A stretch of 64,000 nt of DNA from Eukaryota sp. TZLM1-RC (lineage: Eukaryota > Metamonada: BaSk clade): contig JAUPSS010000002.1 of NCBI GenBank assembly GCA_040285825.1, positions 496,001 to 560,000 of the forward strand. The letters run 5' to 3'. The notes under the pieces were generated by a model, which saw only the letters and a program-made list of their open reading frames with translations, searched no databases and had not been told where the DNA came from. Below are positions 21,040 through 30,400 of the stretch, in pieces (the first letter of the stretch is position 1; every line of letters starts with the position of its first letter). Made by a program: the position numbers and the translations under genes.

Positions 21040-22845
21040 TTTTTATTTTTAATTAATTTGAAAAACTTTTGAGACCGATCTACAAATGTCTTAGTAGCAT
21101 TTCGTAGATCCACTTAGATACATCAAATCGTGAGGCTTTTTTCTGTGAAAGCAGTAGGTGTATTTAAGTGAGGTAGCCCATTGATGAAGATCATGATTGT
21201 CTTTGTCAAATGATGCTACATGTCTCTTACAGCCTGTGAGTATACATTGAGAAAGTTGAAAACAGGAATGAATTTCACAGGGGAATGTATGATAAGTGAA
21301 ATTCACAGTTAAGCGGATGAAATTAAGCTTTTTGGCCTCTGCAAAACTTGAAGTTTTTTATTCATTTGCATGAAATAGAAATAGATCCCTTCTTTTTATT
21401 GCTTTTATATATTGCTTTTGAGAGCTTGAAATGCTAATTCTTTGCAGTGATTTTTCATTTAAAACTTCAGAATGGGTAATCATTTCATCAACGATTTGTA
21501 GTTATTAGCAACTACTTTTGCAGAAACTTCAAAAGAAAATGATTCATGCAAAAAATCTAAATTAGACAATAACATTTCAAGACTCTGATATTTCGAACTT
21601 GTTAATTTAAGACTATTATCTAAACATTGTTCCATCGGTAATTTTGACTCACAAATCAGAACCGTCTTTCCTTCTTGATTCATCTACATTTTTTGTGATA
21701 AGAATTAGATCAGGACCAAACTCAGTGACAACCAAAGGAAAATTAACATAATGATTTTTGTGATAAAGTAAATCGCAGTAACCATCATAATGTTCTAGGA
21801 AAGGAAGCAAGAGGTTTACAAAATTATTTAAAGTTGAATTATGTCTCCAGTTAGGTCTATTGTGTATTTTGGGGATTTGATAACTTGGACAACTGCATAA
21901 AATGCGGTACAACTTAGCAGGTGCAGATTGAAATAATGACCCCACAGCAGACAGTAGATAGACATATCAGGCATTTTCCGACAAATTTTCCATCAATAAA
22001 GGTTATCAGCAGTAGGTAATACATTCAAGGAAGAATGCAATGATTCTAGAAGGTAGATTAATCAATAAGCACAGTCTTTGATAATCAGTGTTAATATTTC
22101 TGAATTTAAAAAGAATTAAATTGAAATCTTTTAATCTACATTTTTCTTTGACAAAACATAATTGGAATTATTAAGGGCAATAAAAGCATCTGTTGGATAT
22201 TGTTTACCTAACACCCTGAAACGCTTCTCTTAGTTCATCGAAGAAAGTTTGAAATCATTAAATCATAAGAATGGACTAGTTATCAATTTTGAATTATCAA
22301 CGGATTACTGGTCAATTTTCGAATAACAAATAGCATTAAATATTTCTACAACTACAACTAAACAATTAGTCCATTCGATACAGGAAATATATTTGGAAGA
22401 TCAAGAGGACAGATGATTCTGATCTACCGAATAAATAAATGTTATCAGCAAAAGCAATGTTTGTTATACTAAGACCTGATCCAATGTCATTCCATGTTGG
22501 GCAATAATTTTCGGATCATTTAAAGGGGTTGTGGGAAATTGATAACAATAAAAAATGACAAAGGAGACAATATCTCCTCTTGGAAGAAACTTAATTTTTG
22601 ATTGATGAAAATCTCTTGATTATTCAATTCTAAGCGAAACCGGAGTTTTGAAGAGCTTCAATGAAATTCATTGGAAATTTATAAAATGTGAGGGTAAAAT
22701 TAAATAAATTAATTAAAATTTAAGAATGTCTAACTGAATCGATGCTCTCGATACTCAACAAAATCATCCAAGAAAAATAAAGAGAGTGGTACAAGCGTGA
22801 ATTGGAGTGTTGAACCAACTTGATTTATTTCACCCTTCACCCTTC
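21040..22845. other. Old repeat or gene remains between LINE nest and duplication
   Basis: Apart from the nuclease-like pieces at 21480..21945, this 1.8-kb AT-rich stretch holds a 71-codon minus-strand frame at 21091..21306 (...CFHRKKPHDLMYLSG...) that I cannot place. No RNA gene is visible. It was once contiguous with the 3' flank of FzB. Confidence 0.35.
21480..21945 (-). pseudogene. Possible PD-(D/E)XK nuclease-like remnant
   Basis: Two overlapping minus-strand frames, 21649..21945 and 21480..21683, look like one coding region with a 1-nt shift near 21670. The first ends with VVTEFGPDLILITKNVDE and the second has GKTVLICESKLP. A PD followed by about 20 residues and E-x-K between hydrophobic strands is the classical PD-(D/E)XK core. 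No family could be named and no complete start or end is visible. It might be part of an old mobile element or a host gene fragment. Confidence 0.3.
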
Positions 22846-22923
22846 TGTGAATTTCATCGGAAATGCATACATCAAGTAGCATTCCTCCATTCCCTTATAC
22901 GGTTTCCTTTTCAGGATCACAGC

Positions 22924-22933
22924 GCCCGAAGGC
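22924..22933 (-). other. UUCG-type tetraloop in the FzC 3' region
   Basis: On the minus strand the sequence reads GCC-TTCG-GGC between the FzC stop and the end of the duplicated segment. FzD has GCC-TTCG-GGT at 36314..36323, which keeps pairing through a G-U. The stem is short. Confidence 0.35.
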
Positions 22934-22955
22934 AATACATGGATACAAACAACTA

Positions 22956-24960
22956 TCACTCTCTCACCTCCCTTCTAAATGTCTCTGGTCTGATCCCAGT
23001 AAAATGTTCAGAAATCGCAATCTCTAGCTGATTTCTTGAAGCGGAAATGTCTCTAGACCAGCGTTCATCACATCTAGGACATTCAAAGTAAGCATTATTG
23101 ATTCTTCGAGTGCCTTCATGATACACCTTCCTGTGATGTACCTTGCAACAATTGGTTTTGGCAGATGTCATGTATTCATCTCCAACCTTCACATTGGCAA
23201 AGTATTTCTTTACTTCTGTGAGAAACTTCTTAGTTGGGGCTTTGGTGGATTGTCGAGAAGGTCCATTACCGCCATTACCAAACCAAATAATAGTCTCCCT
23301 GTTATTAGCTAGTCTCTTAATTTTGTTAATGAAATGAATGAACCTTTTTTGTCTTCTTATCACAAAATCAAACTTATTTCGTCTCACAATTCTGTCTGTA
23401 CTATTGGTCAATGTTTGGGAAACCAAAGAAATTGTTTCCTGCTCATCATTCATTATCAGTGAAGCTATTTCAATGAGATACTTGTTGAAGCTCTCAACGG
23501 AATAAGTGTTCACAGAGGATTGAGTGAGTGGCTGGGGAAAATCAATTACTTTTGCTTTTGGATTCAGTAGAATTCCAGATTGTTCAACAATTACCCTATT
23601 CTCTTGTGAACAATGTCCAGTTGTCCAACCACATAAATTTGAATGGTTTGGATCAACCGCCACGAAAAAAAGGTCTTCTCTGATGGGAAGATCCTGCGAG
23701 CAATCTTGAGACCGTCTCGCAATTTTCCTCGGTCGGTTAGCTCGCCCATTTATTCTCTTATTTCGTTTTCTAGTGGACTCTCTGAAATAAGGACGACTTT
23801 GACCCAATGCTTGAATTTCAGAATTTTTTCTCCTGGTGCACGTCTTTTTGGGTTTCTTTGAAAAAGTGAAGCGCAATGAGAGTCCATTGCTAGAAACTGA
23901 GAAAGTTTTAAATTTTTTCTTGTTAAAAAACTTAAAAGGGTTCCGTAATAATTGTTGGTTAGGATTCAATTTTTGAAATATTCCAGAGCTTGTTGATTAA
24001 AAAGGAACAAACCCTGGAACTTTGGTGGCAATTGGGGATAAGGCATGTCTTCGAAATACATTTGGGCATGTACTTTCTAGACGATGTAAAATTGCCAATC
24101 CCCAATGGCTTATCAACCAACAATTATAAACAGTGACATCCAATTCATCACGCCTCAGGGCACGCGTATACAAATCATTAGATGTTACTGTTTGGTTCCA
24201 AATTTCGGAAATATGAAAATGATATTCATCATACCATTGTCTTAAATTTGCAGAAATTGTGGAACCGGAAACCACACAACTGGCATACTTTGATGGAGCA
24301 GGACACTCCATCTGCTTACCCATAGACCTGAAGAAATTCAGTTTCCAGGTCACAGGGCCATCGGTCAGCAGCTGTCTGTGAGCTGATTCGAGTTGAACAG
24401 TTCTATTGCTAAAAAGAGCAGCCTGACAAAAGGGTGGATGTTCTTGGCCCTCTACTAACGGAGGCCACGGCCAGGTAGCACTTGATGTCATATGCGTAAG
24501 AGCCTCATAGACATCAGGGTTAGTGCTCTTGAAAGGCTCCCTAATTTTAGGTCGACTGTGGGTGACGCAGTCGAAGCACTGCGACCAGAATTGACGGTGA
24601 GCGAGCCAGCAGGACAGATGCGGATATTCTAATAGAAGCTTTCTTGCCAATAAGGTGGCATAGAAAGCAACATCTCGTAAGTGAATAAGCTGTGCCTCAA
24701 TAGCTTGAGCAGCACGAGAGGCAAAAGAATCTTGGGAGGCTTACAGGCACAGTCGTGGTTGTGGCAGACGGGAGAGGGTCTGGTGGCGGGCGAACTGGAA
24801 CTGGGAGTGGCCTTTCGCCCTCATTTAAGCCAGTACTTGGGTGGTGCACTGCTTCTGGAATCCAACCATTATCATCTGGTGATGACACTTGTCTCTGAGG
24901 ACAAGTACGTCGGTTGTGGGTGGCCGCCCGGCAGACGGAACACGGCATAGTGTCAGACAA
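22956..24960 (-). pseudogene. FzC: Fanzor nuclease with N-terminal zinc knuckle, frameshifted
   Basis: About 668 codons. The N-terminus (24960..24697) has a CCHC knuckle CSVCRAATHNRRTC (residues 7-20) and a Pro-rich linker. The middle (24650..23997) holds TDGPVTWKLNFFRSM and the ECPAPSKYAS block. The C-terminal part (23969..22956) is the nuclease: RuvC-I VAVDPNHSNLCGW (Asp at 23652..23654), IIWFGNGGNGPSRQ where TnpB has its canonical Glu, GDEYMTSAKTNCC (Glu at 23175..23177), zinc finger second half CPRC, and WSRDISASRN (RuvC-III Asp at 23049..23051). Compared with FzD it has one extra A near 24722 and a compensating pair of 1-nt indels near 23970-23995. The stop is 111 nt from the duplication edge. 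Confidence 0.82.
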
Positions 24961-24994
24961 TCAGAAATGATTGATTGTTGAGTTTGGGTTATTT

Positions 24995-25189
24995 TCAAAA
25001 TTTGGTGTCGATGTCGACAACTTTTCTTCTATTTGCTATATTGAAATAAAGATTGTTTAACCAGTTTATTAAAGGTACATCTATCGAGACATCAGGTTTC
25101 TGTTGTGTTTCTCTCTTGAAAGCAGCATGTTGTGTCACTGATGTTGGTAATTGGGTTTCAAATGGTTTGCCGTCGGTTTCATCATCCAA
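24995..25189 (-). CDS. Small ORF upstream of FzC, conserved in both copies
   Basis: 64 codons, ATG start (MDDETDGKPFETQL), just upstream of the Fanzor start and on the same strand. The copy at 38118..38312 differs by only two residues, and the frame is open in both. It has no recognisable domain; the C-terminal part is hydrophobic/basic (PLINWLNNLYFNIANRRK). It could be an upstream ORF, or an N-terminal exon of the Fanzor, although I found no acceptable short intron joining them. Confidence 0.35.
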   Translation of the reverse strand: MDDETDGKPFETQLPTSVTQHAAFKRETQQKPDVSIDVPLINWLNNLYFNIANRRKVVDIDTKF

Positions 25190-25423
25190 AATTCATCTTT
25201 ATCAAACTTTTTCTTTGTTTTTCATCTCAACATTCAAAGGTCCGTACTTCAGCAATATCTTGACCTCTCCAACCTTCCTAATAGGCTTTCAGTAGTAGCA
25301 CAAACTACACATCTCCACACCTTTCAATGAGTACCTATAAAGATACTACAGAATATTGGTTTTTTCGTCGACGTTTGAAACTAGAATTGCTTAAACAACG
25401 CTATAGTCCTGAATCTGTAGCAA

Positions 25424-25960
25424 GTGCTTACACCAAGTGTATCAACAAGACACCAGAGGGGCTATCACTCATCAACAAAATCTAAAATCTCCACTCCAAT
25501 CGAAACCCATCCAGTCATTCTTTCCGCACGTCGTCGTTGGGAATGCCATGTCGTCGCAGCCCTGGAAGATCTTCGCCGTGAAAGCAAACTCCCGCTTGTA
25601 GATTCTGTCACATCCTCGTCCGTTGACTTTATGTCCCTTCGTTACGTGTGGGAGCCGGAGGAACTGTTCTCCGTTCTTCAGTCTCTCTCTTCTCCTAACC
25701 GTAACAATGAACCTTCCCTATCACCATGGGGCTTTATCAAGCTCTCCATGCACGTTCGTAGCTTAACCAATCTAGCTAATGAATTCACAGAGCTCTCGCC
25801 AAACAAGTATGTTCAGATAGGAGTTGACGATTTAACATTTAATAATTCAAATAATAATTCTGTTAATTCACGTATTAAATTAGCTGCTGACGTCGCAGGG
25901 AAGCACTACCCTCCCCAGTGTCGTCATTTTTGCCGGCAAGGTGTTCCTAGCGTTAACTAG
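25424..25960 (+). CDS. Hypothetical ORF of the duplicated segment, copy 1
   Basis: Open for up to 178 codons with no good ATG at the 5' end in this copy. The paralogue at 38531 begins with a clean ATG (MSDSPSSTKSKIS), so the start here was probably altered by the 15-nt inversion and insertion near 25456. The body contains RRRWECHVVAALEDLRRESK and a Ser-rich FSVLQSLSSPNRNNEPSLSP, and is C-rich, like the 5' parts of host genes. I do not recognise a family. Divergent from FzC. Confidence 0.35.
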   Translation: MLTPSVSTRHQRGYHSSTKSKISTPIETHPVILSARRRWECHVVAALEDLRRESKLPLVDSVTSSSVDFMSLRYVWEPEELFSVLQSLSSPNRNNEPSLSPWGFIKLSMHVRSLTNLANEFTELSPNKYVQIGVDDLTFNNSNNNSVNSRIKLAADVAGKHYPPQCRHFCRQGVPSVN

Positions 25961-26321
25961 GTACAAATGTTAACTACATAACCATTGATCAGTTTTTTCT
26001 ACTTTGGGACAGGATTATTGGTTTTGATGATTTAATTTTCTTGCCTTTACTAGCTGCTGCCAAATTTTTCAATTGTATTGTTTTTAAGGGAATGGTAAAA
26101 CTAATTTCTGTTTCACTCCTAAACCAATTTTGAAATTCTTCAGTACAATGTTCACCCAAATTCAAACATATATCATGCTGCTCTTGTATTAGGCTCTGTC
26201 TATATTAGCTTTGTTGCAGTACATTCTGGCAATTTCAAATAAACAATATTGAATCCATAGATGTCTCTATGCCATCAACACACAAGGAAAATGTCAACTA
26301 CTCATCACCACTTTATTTTAT

Positions 26322-26735
26322 TTATAAAAAGGATACCTCTGGTGTCCGAATGATTGACACTTCCTTCAGTTGTATTAGTCCGCAATTTTCCGTGTTTTCT
26401 TCAACAGAAAAACCGTCAATAAAACCGTTTGAAAGTGATAAACTGAAGGATACTCTGGAGGAGGAAATATCAGATAATTTATACATCAATGAGGTTGTGT
26501 CCGTCGCAAGCTTTTCCACCCCTATTGCAGTGAAATCTTGAAAAGAACATTGCAGCAAGCGAAACCATTCTCGCTCATTGCGAGAACTGTATCTAAACTC
26601 TAGTGTTGCGACCATGTATCTTGTCAGAACATTCTGATCAGGAAAGTACTTTCCTTGATACATTGACATTTGATGTTGAATTCCTTGGTGGTGTGTTTCA
26701 GGGAATCCTACGAACTTTCCTACTGGTGACGTCAT
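26322..26735 (-). CDS. Hypothetical ORF of the duplicated segment
   Basis: 137 codons from ATG (MTSPVGKFVGFPETHHQG). The copy at 39403..39870 is 155 codons because 18 residues (after SSRNER) are missing here, in frame. The frame is open in both copies, which suggests some constraint or youth. No known domain. Together with the frame at 26844..27053 (minus, LDCKACFTMAKQKNLAFA) it may be an exon of one minus-strand gene, but I could not define splice sites. Confidence 0.35.
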   Translation of the reverse strand: MTSPVGKFVGFPETHHQGIQHQMSMYQGKYFPDQNVLTRYMVATLEFRYSSRNEREWFRLLQCSFQDFTAIGVEKLATDTTSLMYKLSDISSSRVSFSLSLSNGFIDGFSVEENTENCGLIQLKEVSIIRTPEVSFL

Positions 26736-26843
26736 ATGAGCTTTGGGTTGACTGAATCAGAGCTATGTGTAAGCAAGGAGTATGTACATGATTCCATTGA
26801 TTACAGAATGATTGTCATTGACCTGCCAAAACAAGATTATTGT

Positions 26844-27053
26844 TTAAAAATTTAATTTTTTATGATTCAATTTTGTTTGCCCTAAAGTAAAGTTGAGCAA
26901 AGACTGCATCATGATCTTTTGATCAATTAGTTTTGAAACGATTACAATTAAATCAATGGTTTTTAATGACAATGTTACGTGAACATCCAGCAAACAATTT
27001 GCAAAAGCAAGATTCTTTTGTTTGGCCATGGTAAAACATGCTTTGCAATCCAA
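26844..27053 (-). CDS. Hypothetical ORF or exon, duplicated
   Basis: A 69-codon minus-strand frame with protein-like composition (CFTMAKQKNLAFANCLLDV), extending upstream in frame without ATG to about 27100. The corresponding region in the second copy lies at about 42029..42240, just beyond the LINE. Unrecognised; possibly the 3' continuation of the frame at 27120..27404. Confidence 0.25.
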   Translation of the reverse strand: MDCKACFTMAKQKNLAFANCLLDVHVTLSLKTIDLIVIVSKLIDQKIMMQSLLNFTLGQTKLNHKKLNF

Positions 27054-27119
27054 TACTTTTACAGTTACTGTAAGTTGTTGTTGAAGCTTCTTTACGCCAT
27101 TCCCTAAATTTTACCATAT

Positions 27120-27404
27120 TCACTGCAGGAATCTCGTTAACTGTTTCAGGGCAACTTTAACTAGATTATTGATCACATTAGCTTGGGTAGTACTAATGGA
27201 GGATAGAGCATCTAGAGCACGCACCTTTGTATCTTCGGAAGCTGGAACCTTAAGTTGAAGTAAATTGACATCAGAAAAAAAATGATCGGTGTTAAACGGC
27301 ATGGATTTTGAGAATTGGGAATGGGGTGGGAATGGGAATGGGAATGGGAATGGCAATTCCAAAACACCCTTCAATAATCTCAACGGGTTGCTACTATTTG
27401 ACAT
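27120..27404 (-). CDS. Hypothetical ORF divergent from the RalGAP-like gene
   Basis: 94 codons from ATG 27404 (MSNSSNPLRLLKGVLEL), including a Pro-Phe repeat encoded by a GGGAAT-type tandem repeat at 27317..27353. Its ATG is only 17 nt from the RalGAP-like ATG on the other strand, leaving almost no room for a shared promoter. Its last part (27120..27175) lies inside the duplicated segment. It is either a real short gene with downstream exons or a chance frame. Confidence 0.3.
   Translation of the reverse strand: MSNSSNPLRLLKGVLELPFPFPFPFPPHSQFSKSMPFNTDHFFSDVNLLQLKVPASEDTKVRALDALSSISTTQANVINNLVKVALKQLTRFLQ
27317..27353. repeat. GGGAAT-type short tandem repeat
   Basis: About six imperfect units of GGGAATG/GGGAAT in the 5' flank of the RalGAP-like gene. 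Too short and internal to be a telomere. Confidence 0.7.
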
Positions 27405-27421
27405 TGTTGTGCTATTAACCA

Positions 27422-30400
27422 ATGTCAGTCGACACTCCTTTTGATGCTGCTAATGCCATATCCCTTATGGAGTTTCGCTCCAATAAAAAGCTCTCTAACT
27501 TCTTCTCATCAGACTCCGCCATCAAACGATTAAAAAGTCTATTACAGTACCTTGAAGTCTCACATGAATTCGAACAGCGTGCGCTTTATTCTACTCAATA
27601 TGCACAAGTTTATTCTTGTTTTTTAGATGCTATCAAAGCTTATGATGCCCGCAGTTTGTTATTACATCTCATCTTTTACCATAGATAAAACCCTTTCCGC
27701 CTCTGAACTTATTTCCTGCTGTGGAGTGGTCAAACGACTTTTACAATTCCTTCCCAACATTATTAAAACTAAATGGCAGTACAAATCTCTTGTTTATTTG
27801 GTGAAGTGCCTTCTAGTCCACACCAATAAACACTCGGTCAGGATGCTTGGTGTTGAACTCCTCCTTCACCTGGTCGATGCTCTGTCATCCTCCGCTGATG
27901 ATTCTCTCCTTGAACTAATCCCTGGACTGATCGTTTGGACTCCTTTCTTTGCCAATGCCTCTCTTGCTCCTCTGATCTCTGTTCCCGAATACAATGGAGT
28001 TTTGGTTGGATCTAAGAGTTCAGGTGCCACTGTTGCTGACGGGGTGGAAATTCTCTCCTTCATTCTTGCTTTTGTTGATTTCAAGGATATCCGAAGGTTT
28101 GTGTTTTATTACGATCTACTTAAGGTTCATTTATTCCCTCTCCTCTTTCCCAATGGGACAAAGTCCATGGATATCGCTCTTGACTCCACCTTTGAGGGTT
28201 TTGATTCATGCCCTAGTGAACTTCTTTTGCCTCTATCAGAGAGATTAATCACGTGGATTAACAAAAGCTATCATAGAGTTGTTATTTGCAGAGATGCGAT
28301 ACATTTAAATCTGCTATTGGATATCTTTTCTCAAGGCGTTTGTTTACCAGATGTAGCAGTCAATCTTGTTTCATTATATGGAGATTGGTTGTTAAGAGGT
28401 GCGACTTTCCCAAAGTGTTATAGTCATAAATCAATCACTTATGATTGTCGATTGATTAGCCAGTTAGTTTGCATTTTTGAGTCACCATCAGGGGAGAATT
28501 CTGATTCTGCTGTCATCAAAGTATTATCATTACTTAAAGAATTAGTTTTTACCCGTGAACTTAGCCAGGAAACTTGGATGACGTTACTTGATTGCCTTGT
28601 CAAGATGAGCAAAGCCTTGGGTCCTTCCAGAGTTCATTCAAGAAGAATGTTTGATGTCTTGTTTGGTCTGTTCTCTAGTTCTGGATGTGATGACGTGGCA
28701 CTGTGGAGAAGTCTTGTGAAGTCCTGTGAGAGTTTTGTAACTTTTTCGTCAGAGGGAAATGTGTTTATGGAGAGATGGGAGAAGTTTATTTTAAATATTA
28801 CTAATCTCATTGTTGTCAATGCTCGATTAGATCAATCAGATCATGTGATCAGTCAGCATTTTGAGCCCTCTTTTGACCCTTCAACTCCTTTACCTTCATT
28901 CCCCAGGGAGACGGTCGAGGGCTTGGGTGATGATGAATGTCCTGAATTTGATATGGCAGATCAGATTGATGTGCAATCAGGTCAAAATGTAACGTCATCA
29001 GATTCCGATGATGACGTGACCACTATCAAAGCTATCCCTATTGAAAACTTACAACTGGATTTCCTCGTGTTTGTTTGGAGTCAGTTGTTACACTGCTTTC
29101 CTCATTATTATGATAGAAAAGAGGAGATTTCCGTCGTTAATAACTGTGTTTCTGCATATTGTCAGGGATTGGAGGTTTTAAATCACATGGTGGATGTTTT
29201 GTCTAATATTTGCCTCAAGAAGTCAGTTTCGCAGGGTCAAGATCAGTCAAGGTTAGTCCTTCCTTGTAGGAATCATTTATTGACGCTTTTTGGACCTTTT
29301 ATTATGACCTCTATTGGTATTTGTAAAGACTTTTTTGAAGGTCCTTTTGAACTATCTAATTTGGTTGAAGGAGTCAATGATAATATAGTTTCAGTCGGAG
29401 TAAAGCTCATTTGCAAAATTTTGGTTTCTTGTGATGATAGTATGATTCATTCTTCCAAATTTTCAAATATTTTAGTTTTTTTCTCTAGTTTTTTACAATC
29501 CCTCTTAACTTCTAATATCTCCACTTCTGGTATTTCAGTTTTGGTCAATTTACTCCCCATTTATAATGGGTTTATTGGGGAGGAAATTCATAATAACACG
29601 GATGAAGTGCAAATGATTCACGCTTCTTTGTTTTCAACTTTACCCTCTGTTCTCAATTATGCTTGTGCTTGTCTTGGGGATGTCAAAACTTGTCAAAATT
29701 TGATTGAATCGGCAGTCAAGATTAATCAATCATTTCCTTCAATCAAAAACGTCATTTATGCTTGCCTCCGTCATTCTGAAGCTTCACTCACTTTTATCAT
29801 CACTAATTCTGATAAATTTTCAAATATTGCTGACCTGTTGACCTCATCCTTCCAAAATTTTCAACATTTCCTCACAAGGAATGACTCTCTCTCCTCTAGT
29901 GAATTGGTTATAGGAGCTAGAGTTTTGGTTTCACTTTATTTTGGCTTACTCAAATTCCAAAAGGACTTTATTCCTTCAAATTTGCCCAAAATCGAGTCCC
30001 TTTTAGCTGATATTGCTAAATTTCTTACTGACTTACTGTTGAATTTGACTGGAGACCTTGTTGCTGCACAAGTAGTTTCTATTATAGATTTAATGGCGTG
30101 TGACATTGATCCATCTACTCTTACGGAATCATCACTTTCTGCTCTTGCAATCATTTTTGATGGTCTTTGTGATTTGATTACGATTATTGTTTGTCGGTTT
30201 GCTCCATCTGAATCATCCAAGACCACTGTGGAAGCTGTTTCCATTATCTTCTCCACCCTTCGAACAATTGCTCTTCGATCACCAGATTTAATTCAAAAAA
30301 ATTTAAAAACTTTAAATAAATTTATTGGGACTGTCGAGTTAGTTTATCATGGAGAAACGACTTTGTTAAATATCCCCAGCATTCTTAAATTAAACCGAAA

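Larger units (their letters stand above)
22846..27175. repeat. 4.3-kb duplicated segment, copy 1
   Basis: It matches 36236..42335 in the same orientation with high identity and scattered indels; the second copy contains a LINE at about 39998..42029 that is absent here. The shared left edge starts at TGTGAATTTCATCGG and the shared right edge ends at ATTATTGATCA. There are no terminal inverted repeats and no flanking duplication. It contains the Fanzor pseudogene FzC, a small upstream ORF, a plus-strand ORF and minus-strand ORFs. It is either a large composite mobile element or a segmental duplication. Confidence 0.85.

Noticed and set aside
22846-27175. Terminal inverted repeats on the duplicated unit
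   Set aside because: The left edge (TGTGAATTTCATC) and the reverse complement of the right edge (TGATCAATAATC) do not match.
27317-27353. Interstitial telomere repeat
   Set aside because: Only about six imperfect GGGAAT-type units; could equally be a simple repeat.
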